Shown one piece after another: positions 38,169 to 46,325 of a DNA stretch of 64,000 nt (within the stretch, counting starts at the first letter, position 1; the number at the start of each line of letters is the position of its first letter). The stretch is from Azospirillum formosense (lineage in GTDB: Bacteria; Pseudomonadota; Alphaproteobacteria; Azospirillales; Azospirillaceae). The stretch lies in NCBI RefSeq assembly GCF_040500525.1, contig NZ_CP159405.1:62001-126000 (forward strand), given 5' to 3'. The notes under the pieces were generated by a model. It did no database searches, was not told where the DNA came from, and saw only the letters and a list, made by a program, of their open reading frames with translations. The position numbers and the translations under genes are program-made.

Positions 38169-39374
38169 ATGTCCTCGCTTCTCTCCGATCTGCGCGTCGT
38201 CGAGGTGTCGGCCTTCATCGCCGCGCCGTTGGGCGGCATGACGCTGGCCCAGCTGGGCGCCGACGTGATCCGCATCGACCCCATCGGCGGCAACATCGAC
38301 TACCGGCGCTGGCCGGTGGCGCCGAACGGCACCAGCCTCTACTGGACCGCGCTGAACAAGGCGAAACGGTCGGTGACGCTGGCGCTCGACCGGCCGGAGG
38401 GGCGCGAGATCGCCCAGGCGATTATCACCGCCTCGGGCGAGAACGCGGGCTTCCTGCTGACCAACCTGCCGGCCAGCGGCTGGATGGGCTATGAGGCGCT
38501 GTCGGCCAGGCGCGACGACCTGATCATGCTGCGGCTGACCGGCAACCCGGACGGATCGGCGGCGGTGGACTACACCGTCAACTGCGCCAGCGGCTTCCCG
38601 ATGGCGACCGGGCGGGGCGGAGAGCCGGTGAACCACGTGCTTCCGGCCTGGGACGTCGCCGCTGGCCTCTATCTGGCGACCGGCCTGCTGGCGGCGGAGC
38701 GGCACCGCCGCCGCACCGGACGCGGGCAGGAGGTGACGGTGGCGCTGGCCGACGTGATGCTGGCGACCGTCGGCAACCTCGGCTACCTCGCCGACGTCCG
38801 GGTGAACGGCGCGGTGCGGCCGCCGATGGGCAACGACCTCTACGGCGCCTACGGCCGCGACTTCGCCACCGCCGACGGGCGGCGGGCGATGGTCGTCGCC
38901 ATCTCCAACCGCCAGTGGAAGGCGCTGGGCAAGGCGACCGGGCTGACCGAGCGGCTGGCGATGATCGGCCCGCTGATGGACGTGGACATGAACGACGAGG
39001 GCGGGCGTTTCCTGGCGCGCGACGCCATCTCCGCCGTGCTCGCCCCCTGGTTCGCCGCCCGCACCCTGGCCGAGGTGGAGAGCGCCTTCGCCGGGGCGGG
39101 CGTGCTGTGGGGGCCGTACCGGGACTTCGGCCAGCTGGTGGCGGAGGACGCGCGCTGCTCCACCGCCAACCCGCTGTTCCGCGAGGTCGAGCAGCCGGAG
39201 GTCGGTCCTCTGCTGGTTCCCGGCTCGCCCCTCGGATTCCCCGGCCTGGGCGAGCGCAGCGACCACCGGCCGGCGCCCGTCCTGGGCCAGGACACCGACG
39301 CGGTGCTGGCCGACCTGCTCGGCCTGCCGTCGGCCGAGATCGGGCGCCTGCACGACGCCGGCATCGTCGCCTGA
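38169..39374 (+). CDS. Family III CoA transferase, 2-methylfumaryl-CoA isomerase (Mct)-like
   Basis: A 401-residue CaiB/BaiF-type enzyme. The N-terminal LSDLRVVEVSAFIAAPLGGMTLAQLGADVIRIDPIGGNIDYRRWP, VDYTVNCASGFPMATG and LPAWDVAAGLYLATGLLAAERHRRRTGRGQ follow the mesaconyl-C1-CoA:C4-CoA intramolecular transferase pattern. The catalytic aspartate is expected at Asp162. This isomerase moves CoA between the two carboxyls of mesaconate, and its substrate is what the Mcd-like enzyme upstream would make. ATG 38169 is used; upstream codons belong to a repeat. Confidence 0.75.
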   Translation: MSSLLSDLRVVEVSAFIAAPLGGMTLAQLGADVIRIDPIGGNIDYRRWPVAPNGTSLYWTALNKAKRSVTLALDRPEGREIAQAIITASGENAGFLLTNLPASGWMGYEALSARRDDLIMLRLTGNPDGSAAVDYTVNCASGFPMATGRGGEPVNHVLPAWDVAAGLYLATGLLAAERHRRRTGRGQEVTVALADVMLATVGNLGYLADVRVNGAVRPPMGNDLYGAYGRDFATADGRRAMVVAISNRQWKALGKATGLTERLAMIGPLMDVDMNDEGGRFLARDAISAVLAPWFAARTLAEVESAFAGAGVLWGPYRDFGQLVAEDARCSTANPLFREVEQPEVGPLLVPGSPLGFPGLGERSDHRPAPVLGQDTDAVLADLLGLPSAEIGRLHDAGIVA

Positions 39375-39430
39375 TCGCGGGCGAAGCGTGGAGTGAGACG
39401 ACCGGCGCGCGGGCGTGTTGGTGAGGCTTA

Positions 39431-39453
39431 AGGCGGGCCGCGTCGGCCCGCCT
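39431..39453 (+). terminator. Hairpin after the CoA transferase gene
   Basis: AGGCGGGCC-GCGTC-GGCCCGCCT is a perfect 9-bp stem with a five-base loop, 57 bases after the CoA transferase stop and 20 before the next small gene. It lacks a T-run, so it may be a weak or factor-assisted terminator. Confidence 0.45.
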
Positions 39454-39472
39454 CATGCCGGAGGATGACGCG

Positions 39473-39628
39473 ATGGGCGACAACCGCAACACCGACTCCC
39501 AACCGCAAGCCGAGAACGACCGCGCGACGGGCAAGCCCGACGACCAGCCGGCGGCGACCAAGGACGAGATGACCAAGGCCCAGGAGGACGCGGCGCGGGA
39601 GCGCGCGGAGAAGGGCGGCTATCAGTGA
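39473..39628 (+). CDS. Small hydrophilic, disordered-looking protein
   Basis: A 51-residue reading frame starting MGDNRNTDSQPQAEN and ending RERAEKGGYQ, preceded by GGAGG about nine bases upstream. It is almost devoid of hydrophobic residues and rich in Asp, Glu, Lys, Gln and Ala, similar in style to small stress-related or intrinsically disordered proteins of this group of bacteria. No domain recognised. The composition and good ribosome site make it a likely real gene. Confidence 0.5.
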   Translation: MGDNRNTDSQPQAENDRATGKPDDQPAATKDEMTKAQEDAARERAEKGGYQ

Positions 39629-39675
39629 ACCGGCGTTTGATGACTGGCGCCAACTGACCGGCAACCGGCCGCGAG

Positions 39676-39691
39676 TTTGCCCTCGGGCAAA
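39676..39691. promoter_or_regulatory. Perfect FNR/NnrR-type box upstream of the norEF-like genes
   Basis: TTTGCC-CTCG-GGCAAA is a perfect palindrome that contains the TTG-N8-CAA spacing of Crp/Fnr-family sites (TTG at 39677-39679, CAA at 39688-39690). It lies about 62 bases before the ATG of the subunit-III-like gene, a suitable place for activation. Binding by an NnrR/Dnr- or FNR-type regulator is inferred. Confidence 0.6.
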
Positions 39692-39753
39692 GACGGCGCA
39701 TCAATCCCGCGCCATGGTCCCTTCCGGTCATCACTTCCGGAAGGACAGCGGAC

Positions 39754-40356
39754 ATGACGGAGACTGCCGCGCCGGCGACGGTCGTCATCGCGGACGGCGC
39801 TGCGGAGGGGGAGGCCGCCGATTGGGGGCCTCTCTCCAGCCTGCCCGGCAACCCCATGATGTGGATTCTCATCCTGGGGGAACTGGCGGCCTTCGGGGCG
39901 ATGTTCATCGCCTTTGCGGTGACGCGCGCCCTCGACCCGGCGACCTTCGACGCGTCCCAGGCGCAGTTGGACCGTCTGTTCGGCGGCGTGAACACCATGG
40001 TCCTGGTGACGAGCGGCTGGCTGGTCGCGAGCGCCGTGCGGCGTCGGGCCTCGGGCCATTCCCATCGCGCAGCGATGCTGGGCGCGATGGCCCTCGGCGG
40101 TCTGTTCCTCGCCATCAAGGCGGTCGAGTACGGCGACAAGATCGGCCGGGGCCTCACGTTGGAGACCAACAGCTTCTTCCAGCTCTATTATCTGCTGACC
40201 GGCTTCCACGCGATGCACGTCGCCGCGGGGATCGTCATCCTGGGCATCGTCACGTGGTGGGACAGCCTAGAGAATCTGGAGACCGGGGCCGCCTTCTGGC
40301 ACATGGTGGACCTGATCTGGGTGCTGCTCTACCCCATCGTCTATCTGCTGAGGTGA
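39754..40356 (+). CDS. norE: Cytochrome c oxidase subunit III-like protein, NorE type
   Basis: A 200-residue protein with five hydrophobic segments and subunit-III landmarks: MMWILILGELAAFGAMFIAF, AIKAVEYGDKI, FFQLYYLLTGFHAMHVAAG and AAFWHMVDLIWVLLYPIVYLL. Length and context (a small one- to two-helix partner directly downstream) fit NorE, which assists nitric oxide reductase. No norCBQD genes are present in the window. Expression under low oxygen or nitric oxide is suggested by the FNR-type box upstream. Confidence 0.78.
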   Translation: MTETAAPATVVIADGAAEGEAADWGPLSSLPGNPMMWILILGELAAFGAMFIAFAVTRALDPATFDASQAQLDRLFGGVNTMVLVTSGWLVASAVRRRASGHSHRAAMLGAMALGGLFLAIKAVEYGDKIGRGLTLETNSFFQLYYLLTGFHAMHVAAGIVILGIVTWWDSLENLETGAAFWHMVDLIWVLLYPIVYLLR

Positions 40357-40359
40357 GCG

Positions 40360-40641
40360 ATGGCGATCCTGACACGCACCTGGATGCTTCTGATGCTCCT
40401 CACCGCCGTCTCGATGTGGGCCGGGCACGGCGAGGGCGCCGGCGGCCTCGGCCCGCTCGGGGTCGGACTCGTCCTCGCCGCGGCCAACCTCAAGGCCGAC
40501 CGGATTCTCACCCAGTATCTGGACCTTCACCGCGCGGAGGGCGGCTGGCGGGCGGGGTTCCGGATTTTGCTCACCCTGCTGGGGGCAGCGCTCTTCGGGA
40601 TCTACGTTCTTTACCCAATGATCGGCGCGGCTTTGCGCTGA
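40360..40641 (+). CDS. norF: NorF / prokaryotic cytochrome oxidase subunit IV-like small membrane protein
   Basis: A 93-residue protein with three hydrophobic stretches (TWMLLMLLTAVSMWAG, LGPLGVGLVLAAANLKADRILTQYLDL, ILLTLLGAALFGIYVLYPMIG). The middle portion resembles COX4_pro/NorF proteins. It starts four bases after the norE-like stop, so the two are co-translated, as in norEF pairs. Confidence 0.7.
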   Translation: MAILTRTWMLLMLLTAVSMWAGHGEGAGGLGPLGVGLVLAAANLKADRILTQYLDLHRAEGGWRAGFRILLTLLGAALFGIYVLYPMIGAALR

Positions 40642-40708
40642 GCGGCGGTTCGAGCCCGTCGCCGGGCCGCGCCGTCGGACATCGACGGTCGCGCCCAGCT
40701 CCGGAACG

Positions 40709-41878
40709 TCACTCGTAGCGGATGCCGATCGCCGAGGCCGCCTTCAGCGCCCGTTCGCGCGCGTCGTCGGTGTCGGTGCCGGCGGCGAGCGCCACGCCCA
40801 TGCGGCGGTTCTTGCGGGTCGTCGGCTTGCCGAACAGACGGACGTCCACGTCATGCTCCGCGCTGCCGACGCGCATGGCGTCGGCCAGCCCTTCGATGGC
40901 GAAGCGCTCCGCTTCGCGGTCGGCCAGGATGACGGCGGAGGCGGCCGGGCCATGGACGTGGATCGCCGGGATCGGCAGGCCCAGGATGGCGCGGGCGTGC
41001 AGGTCGAACTCCGACAGGTTCTGCGACAGCAGGGTCACCATGCCGGTGTCGTGCGGGCGCGGCGACAGCTCGGAGAAGACGACCTCGTCCTTGGTGACGA
41101 AGAACTCGACGCCGAAGATGCCGTAGCCGCCGAGATTGTCCACGACCTTCGCCGCCATGTCCTTTGCGTCGTCCAGCAGCGCCGTGGGCATCGGCACCGG
41201 CTGCCAGGATTCCTGGTAGTCGCCGCGCTCCTGCCGGTGGCCGATCGGCTCGCAGAACAGGATGCCCTCGCGGGTGCGGACGGTCAGCAGGGTGATCTCG
41301 TACTCGAAGGGCACGAACTCCTCGACAATGACCTTCCGGCGGTCGCCGCGCATGTTGGCGACGGCGTAGGTCCAGGCGGCCTCAAGCTCCGCCGCGGTGC
41401 GGACGGTGCTCTGCCCCTTGCCCGAGGAGGACATGACCGGCTTGATGACGCAGGGCAGGCCGGTGTGCTCCGCCCCGGCGATCACCTCCTCCAGGCTTTC
41501 GGCGTAGCGGTACTTGGAGGTGCGCAGCCCCAGTTCCACCGCGGCGACCTCGCGGATGCGGTCGCGGTTCATGGTCATGGTGGCGGCGCGGGCGGAGGGG
41601 ACGACGGTCAGGCCGGCGTCCTCGAACTCGTGCAGCACCTCGGTGCGGATGGCCTCGACCTCCGGCACGATGAAGTCCGGCGTGTGCTTGGCGATGGCCG
41701 CGCGCAGGGCGTCCGCGTCGAGCATGGAGAACACCTCCGCCGCGTCGGCGACCTGCATCGCCGGGGCGTTGGCGTAGCTGTCGCAGGCGATGACCTCGCA
41801 GCCGAGGCGCTTGGCGGCGATGACGAACTCCTTCCCGAGTTCGCCCGAGCCGAGAAGAAGGATTTTGGCCGTGAACAT
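40709..41878 (-). CDS. purT: Formate-dependent phosphoribosylglycinamide formyltransferase PurT
   Basis: A 389-residue ATP-grasp enzyme that converts GAR, formate and ATP to FGAR in purine synthesis. Key features: KILLLGSGELGKEFVIAAKRLG, DSYANAPAMQVAD, the ATP-grasp loop VIKPVMSSSGKGQSTV, EYEITLLTVR, GVEFFVTKDEVVFSELSPRPHDTGMVTLLSQ, and IRYE at the C-terminus. The ATG at 41878 gives the normal family N-terminus. A stand-alone gene. Confidence 0.96.
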   Translation of the reverse strand: MFTAKILLLGSGELGKEFVIAAKRLGCEVIACDSYANAPAMQVADAAEVFSMLDADALRAAIAKHTPDFIVPEVEAIRTEVLHEFEDAGLTVVPSARAATMTMNRDRIREVAAVELGLRTSKYRYAESLEEVIAGAEHTGLPCVIKPVMSSSGKGQSTVRTAAELEAAWTYAVANMRGDRRKVIVEEFVPFEYEITLLTVRTREGILFCEPIGHRQERGDYQESWQPVPMPTALLDDAKDMAAKVVDNLGGYGIFGVEFFVTKDEVVFSELSPRPHDTGMVTLLSQNLSEFDLHARAILGLPIPAIHVHGPAASAVILADREAERFAIEGLADAMRVGSAEHDVDVRLFGKPTTRKNRRMGVALAAGTDTDDARERALKAASAIGIRYE

Positions 41879-41975
41879 GCGCGGACTCCCGTGACGCAGA
41901 CGCCCGCGGAGCTTTACCCCAACGCGGGCCGCCCGTACATGGCCGAACGCATGCGTACGCCGCATGGACCGGGCG

Positions 41976-42473
41976 CTATTGCAGGCTGCCCCAGCGCCGG
42001 GTGGCGGGTTCGGCCAGCGCCCAGCGCCACTGGCCGTCCTTGGCCCGGCAGATGGTTGTGACGTTGAAGTCCGGCGCGTCGTCGAGCGTGAAGACCACGT
42101 CCTTGCAGGGGATCGCCTCGCCGAAGCCGCGCGCCACCTGCACGGTGCCGGTCTTGCCGCTCAGCGGCAGCGTCTCCTCCACCGTCCAGGTCGCCGCCTG
42201 CCCGACGGCGAGCGGGCCGGCGGCGTGGGCGACGGCGTTGTGGACGTTGTCGGTGATCCGCCGCTCCGCGTACTTCACGCCCTGGTCGATGCCGTAGCTG
42301 ACCCCGGCGCCGGCGATGACGCCCAGCACCGGGTTGCCGGTGGCCGAGCCGACCGTCGCCGCCACGCCCGCCGTGGTCACCCCCGTGACCGCCGAGCCGA
42401 AGCCGGCGCAGCCGGACAGCGCAAGCAGGGCGGCGGTGGCGAGGGCGGCTCGGCGGAGGGGGGATGCGGTCAT
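41976..42473 (-). CDS. Predicted lipoprotein of unknown function
   Basis: A 165-residue protein with a signal peptide ending in the lipobox LSGC (Cys22). After it comes a Gly/Ala/Val-rich segment (AGFGSAVTGVTTAGVAATVG, VLGVIAGAGVSYGID) resembling glycine-zipper sequences, then a soluble C-terminal domain with two cysteines (PCKDV, TICRAKDGQWRWA). It is probably anchored in the outer or inner membrane. No specific family recognised. Confidence 0.75.
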   Translation of the reverse strand: MTASPLRRAALATAALLALSGCAGFGSAVTGVTTAGVAATVGSATGNPVLGVIAGAGVSYGIDQGVKYAERRITDNVHNAVAHAAGPLAVGQAATWTVEETLPLSGKTGTVQVARGFGEAIPCKDVVFTLDDAPDFNVTTICRAKDGQWRWALAEPATRRWGSLQ

Positions 42474-42590
42474 CGGGCGGCACGGGCTTTGTGGGCGGAC
42501 CGCGGCACCCTATCCTTTCGGATGGAGAGGCCGCCCGTGGTCAAAGCGTGACCTTCGCGGGCGGCTTGGCGCGCTTGTCCCTAGGCAGTA

Positions 42591-42733
42591 TCCCTCTCCC
42601 GCCTCGGGAGAGGGTGGCCCGAAGGGCCGGGTGAGGGTAAAGCCGAGGATCAAGGCGCTTGTCCGTTGCCGGGACCCTCACCCTTCCCGCGCTTTGCGCG
42701 GGCCCCTTCCCTCTCCCGGGGCGGGAGAGGGGA
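42591..42733. repeat. Intergenic GC-rich palindromic repeat, family B
   Basis: Stem CCCTCTCCCGCCTCGGGAGAGGG at the left, GGGTGAGGG paired with CCCTCACCC across GAGGATCAAGGCGC, and CCCTCTCCCGGGGCGGGAGAGGGG at the right. It occupies the gap between the divergent lipoprotein and metal-uptake genes, so it does not serve only as a shared terminator. Confidence 0.65.
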
Positions 42734-42815
42734 CTCAATGGCCATTGTCGTATGGACGGTGGCGGGCGCAGCCCCCATGCTTTGGAGGGGCGGCTACGGA
42801 AGAAGCAGGATCGGC

Positions 42816-43868
42816 ATGGCGGGCAGACGCGGATGGATGGCGGGCGCGGGAGCCGGGCTGCTGCTCGCCCTGCTGGCTGGGCCGGCCGCGGCGGAGCGGA
42901 TGGTCACGGACTCCTCCGGACGCCGCGTCGCCCTGCCGGACCGGGTGGAGCGGGTGTTCCCCGCCGGGCCTCCGGCCTCCGTCGTCGTCTACATGCTGGC
43001 GCCCGAGAAACTGCTGGGCTGGACGCGGGCAATCAGCCCGCCGGAGCGGCCCTTCCTGCCCGACCGCTACGCCGACCTGCCGGAGTTGGGGCGGCTGACC
43101 GGGCGCGGCAACACCGTCAATCTGGAAACCGTGGTGGCCGCGAGGCCGGACGTCGTCGTCGATGTCGGCAGCACCGCCCCGACCTTCGTGTCGCTGGCCG
43201 ACCGGGTGCAGGAGCAGACGCGGGTGCCGACGCTGCTGATCGACGGGCACCTCGCCGACTCCGCGCGCACCTTCCGCACGCTCGGCGCGCTGATGGGGGT
43301 GGCGGAGCGGGGGGAGGAGCTGGCCCGCTACGCCGAGACGACGCTGGCCGAGGTGCGCCGCCGCTTCGACGGCGTGCCGGAGGACCGGCGGCTGAAGGTC
43401 TACATGGCGCGCGGGCCGCGCGGCCTGCAGACCGGCATCCGCGGCTCGATCAACGTCGAGGCGTTGGACGTCGCCGGGGTGCGCAACGTCGCGGCGGAGA
43501 CTCTCGGCAACGGCGGGCTGGTCAACGTGTCGATGGAGCAGGTTCTGGCTTGGCAGCCGGACGCCATCGTCACCATCGACCGCGGCTTCTACGAGAGCGT
43601 GTGGACCGACCCGCTGTGGCAGGGGGTGAAAGCGGTGCGCGACCGGCGAGTCTACCTGTCGCCGGGCTTGCCCTTCACCTGGATCGATTCCCCGCCCGCC
43701 GCCAACCGCCTGCTCGGCCTGCGCTGGCTGGGCGCCGTCCTCTATCCGGAGCTGTTTCCGGAGGATCTGCGCGAGGAGACGCGACGTTTCTATGCCCTCT
43801 TCTACCACCGGGAGCCCACCGCGCAGCAGATCGACGCCCTCCTCGCCGGCAGCCGCCCGCCGGGGTGA
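42816..43868 (+). CDS. Iron-siderophore/cobalamin-type ABC transporter binding protein
   Basis: A 350-residue type-III periplasmic binding protein (FecB/BtuF-like) with a signal peptide (residues 1 to about 28, ending AAA|ERM). Typical blocks are VTDSSGRRVALPDRVERVFPAGPPASVVVYMLAPEKLLGW, VVAARPDVVVDVGS and SMEQVLAWQPDAIV. The ATG at 42816 follows AGGATC and gives the signal peptide; upstream frame is repeat sequence. The operon continues with a permease and ATPase. The ligand may be a ferric complex, heme or another metal complex. Confidence 0.85.
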   Translation: MAGRRGWMAGAGAGLLLALLAGPAAAERMVTDSSGRRVALPDRVERVFPAGPPASVVVYMLAPEKLLGWTRAISPPERPFLPDRYADLPELGRLTGRGNTVNLETVVAARPDVVVDVGSTAPTFVSLADRVQEQTRVPTLLIDGHLADSARTFRTLGALMGVAERGEELARYAETTLAEVRRRFDGVPEDRRLKVYMARGPRGLQTGIRGSINVEALDVAGVRNVAAETLGNGGLVNVSMEQVLAWQPDAIVTIDRGFYESVWTDPLWQGVKAVRDRRVYLSPGLPFTWIDSPPAANRLLGLRWLGAVLYPELFPEDLREETRRFYALFYHREPTAQQIDALLAGSRPPG

Positions 43869-44877
43869 GGTCCCTTTCGCGCTGACGCTGGGCGGGGTGG
43901 CCGCGCTGCTGGTCGCCGCGGTCTGCGTCGCCTTCAGCACCGGCGCCTATCCCGTCCCGCCGGGGGAACTGGCCGGGCTGCTCGCGGCGAAGCTGGGCCT
44001 TGGCAGCGCTGCCGTCGCCCCGGCGGTGGAGACGGTGATCTGGGACATCCGCGGCCCGCGCGTGCTGACCGCCATGCTGGTCGGGGCCGGGCTGGCCGCC
44101 TCGGGAGCGGCGTACCAGGGGCTGTTCCGCAACCCGCTGGTCTCGCCGGACATCCTCGGCGTGTCGTCGGGGGCGGCGCTGGGGGCGGTGCTGGGCATCT
44201 TCGCCTCGCTGCCGGTGCTCGCCATCCAGGGCATGGCCTTCGCGGGCGGGCTGCTGGCCGTGGGGGTGGTGCTGGCCGTCGCCTCGGCTATCCGGGGGCG
44301 CGACCCGGTGCTGGTCCTGGTGCTGGGCGGCGTGGTGATCGGGGCGCTGCTGGGCTCCGGCGTGGCGCTGCTGAAGTATCTGGCCGACCCCTACAACCAG
44401 TTGCCGGCGATCACCTTCTGGCTGCTCGGCAGCCTGTCTGCGGTCAACCGCGGCGACCTCGCGGCGCTGGTCCCGCCGGTGGCGGTGGCGTTGCTGCCGC
44501 TGGTGCTGCTGCGCTGGCGGCTCGACGTGATGACGCTGGGCGACGAGGAGGCGACGGCGCTCGGCGTGCCGGTACGGGTGGTGCGGATCGTTGTTATCGT
44601 GGCGGCGACGCTGATGACCGCCGCCGCCGTGTCGGTCAGCGGGATCGTCGGCTGGGTCGGGCTGCTGGTGCCGCACCTCGCCCGGCTGATGGTCGGCCCG
44701 GCCTTCGTCCGGCTGCTGCCCACGGCGGTGCTGCTGGGGGCGGCCTATCTGCTGGCGGTGGACACGCTGGCGCGCAGCCTGGGGCCGGTGGAGTTGCCGC
44801 TGGGCGTGCTGACCGCGGTGATCGGCACGCCGGTCTTCCTCTGGCTGCTCGCCTTCGGAAAGCGCGGCTGGTCATGA
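43792..44877 (+). CDS. FecCD/BtuC-type ABC transporter permease
   Basis: A 361-residue permease with about ten membrane helices. It has RGPRVLTAMLVGAGLAASGAAYQGLFRNPLVSPDILGVSSGAALGAV, the cytoplasmic GDEEATALGVPVRVVR loop and GIVGWVGLLVPHLARLMVGP. The reading frame opens at 43792, overlapping the binding-protein gene by 77 bases; the first 23 residues are Ser/Pro/Arg-rich and not family-like, so translation may begin later, for example at the GTG at 43897. The stop overlaps the ATPase gene by four bases. Confidence 0.88.
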   Translation: MPSSTTGSPPRSRSTPSSPAAARRGEVPFALTLGGVAALLVAAVCVAFSTGAYPVPPGELAGLLAAKLGLGSAAVAPAVETVIWDIRGPRVLTAMLVGAGLAASGAAYQGLFRNPLVSPDILGVSSGAALGAVLGIFASLPVLAIQGMAFAGGLLAVGVVLAVASAIRGRDPVLVLVLGGVVIGALLGSGVALLKYLADPYNQLPAITFWLLGSLSAVNRGDLAALVPPVAVALLPLVLLRWRLDVMTLGDEEATALGVPVRVVRIVVIVAATLMTAAAVSVSGIVGWVGLLVPHLARLMVGPAFVRLLPTAVLLGAAYLLAVDTLARSLGPVELPLGVLTAVIGTPVFLWLLAFGKRGWS

Positions 44878-45683
44878 GCGCGCGGCTGTCGGTGGAGGAC
44901 CTCGCCTTCGGCTACGGCGAGCGGGTGGTCGGCGCCGGGGTCGGCTTCGCCGTGGCGGCGGGGGAGGTGCTGTGCCTGCTCGGCCCCAACGGCGGCGGCA
45001 AGACGACGCTGTTCAAGACGTTGCTCGGCCTGCTGCCGCCGCGCGGCGGGCGGGTGAGGGTCGATGGCGAGGACACCGCCGGCTGGTCGCCGCGCCGCCG
45101 GGCCCTGGCCTTCGGCTATGTCCCGCAGGCGGGGGCGGGGCAGTTTCCCTTCACCGTGCGCGAGATGGTGCTGATGGGCCGCACCGCCCACCGCGGCGCC
45201 TTCAGCGCCCCCGCCGCGTCCGATCACGCCGCCGCCGAGGCCGCGCTGGAACGGCTGGGCATCGGGCATCTGGCCGAGCGCGACTGGCTGCGCATCAGCG
45301 GCGGCGAGCGGCAGATGGCCCTGATCGCCCGCGCGCTGGCGCAGGCTCCCCGCGTCCTGGTGCTCGACGAGCCGACCGCCAGCCTGGATTTCGGCAATCA
45401 GGTCCGCGTGCTGGAGCAGGTGCGGCGGCTGGCGGACGGCGAGGGGAGAGAGGGGCTGACGGTCGTCTTCTCCACCCACCACCCGGAGCAGGCCTTCGCC
45501 ATCGCCGACCGGGTGGCGCTGCTGCACGGCGGCCGGCTCGCCCGCTTCGGCGCGCCGGACGAGGTGATCACCGCCGCCATGATGCGGGAGGTTTACGGGA
45601 CGGAGGTCGAGGTGGTGCCCGTGGGGGCGGACGGGATGCGGGTGTGCCTGCCGGTTGGGCTGAGGCGGGCTCAGGTCCGGTAG
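44874..45683 (+). CDS. FecE/BtuD-type ABC transporter ATPase
   Basis: A 269-residue ATPase: Walker A GPNGGGKTT, the Q-loop region FGYVPQAGAGQFPFTVREMVLMGR typical of siderophore importers, signature ISGGERQMALIARAL, Walker B VLVLDEPTASLDFGN and H-loop STHHPEQ. It closes the three-gene uptake operon. Its 3' end overlaps the convergent msrQ gene by 13 bases. Confidence 0.92.
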   Translation: MSARLSVEDLAFGYGERVVGAGVGFAVAAGEVLCLLGPNGGGKTTLFKTLLGLLPPRGGRVRVDGEDTAGWSPRRRALAFGYVPQAGAGQFPFTVREMVLMGRTAHRGAFSAPAASDHAAAEAALERLGIGHLAERDWLRISGGERQMALIARALAQAPRVLVLDEPTASLDFGNQVRVLEQVRRLADGEGREGLTVVFSTHHPEQAFAIADRVALLHGGRLARFGAPDEVITAAMMREVYGTEVEVVPVGADGMRVCLPVGLRRAQVR

Positions 45684-46324
45684 GACGGGGAGAGCCGCCC
45701 GGCCGCCGGCGACTTCGCGTAGCGCAGCGCGACCAGCCCCAGGAGGATCGCCGCGTAGACGAAGGGCGGGTACTGCCAGCCCTTGACCAGCATGACGTAA
45801 TGGACGCAGCCCGCCGCCCCGGCGACGAACACCGCCTTGTGCAGCGCCTTCCAGCGCCGCCCGCCGAGCCGCCGCACCATGCCGTTGGTCGAGGTCGCTG
45901 CCAGCGCCGTCAGGATCACGAAGGCGCCCATGCCGACGGTGATGTAGGGCCGCTTCACGATGTCCTTCCACACCGCCGCCCAGTCGAAGAACTGGTCCAC
46001 CCCCACATAGACGGAGACGTGCAGCAGCGCGTAGAAGAAGGCGAACAGCCCGATCATCCGGCGGAAGCGCGCCAACCCCGCCTGACCGGTGAGGATGCGC
46101 AGCGGCGTGACGGCGAGCGCGACGAGCAGCAGGCGCAGCGCCCACAGCCCGCTCTGCCGCACCGCCTCGGCCACCGGCTCGGCCCCCAGCCCGCCGCTCA
46201 TGCCCAGCCAGACCATCCAGCCGAGCGGGGCCAGCCCCAGGGCGAACACCGCCGGCTTCGCCCAGCGCGAGGACAGAGCCTGGGCGACCGGACCTTTCGA
46301 CACACTTTTTTGGGCTGCGGCCAT
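45671..46324 (-). CDS. msrQ: Heme-binding membrane subunit MsrQ of the periplasmic methionine sulfoxide reductase
   Basis: A 217-residue ferric-reductase-like integral membrane protein (YedZ family) with about six helices. ARFRRMIGLFAFFYALLHVSVYV supplies a heme-ligand His, with RPYITVGMGAFVILTALAATS and WKALHKAVFVAGAAGCVHYVMLVKG carrying further histidines. It passes electrons from the quinone pool or flavin reductase to MsrP. Translation starts one base after the msrP stop. Confidence 0.93.
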   Translation of the reverse strand: MAAAQKSVSKGPVAQALSSRWAKPAVFALGLAPLGWMVWLGMSGGLGAEPVAEAVRQSGLWALRLLLVALAVTPLRILTGQAGLARFRRMIGLFAFFYALLHVSVYVGVDQFFDWAAVWKDIVKRPYITVGMGAFVILTALAATSTNGMVRRLGGRRWKALHKAVFVAGAAGCVHYVMLVKGWQYPPFVYAAILLGLVALRYAKSPAAGRLSPSYRT

Positions 46325-46325
46325 C

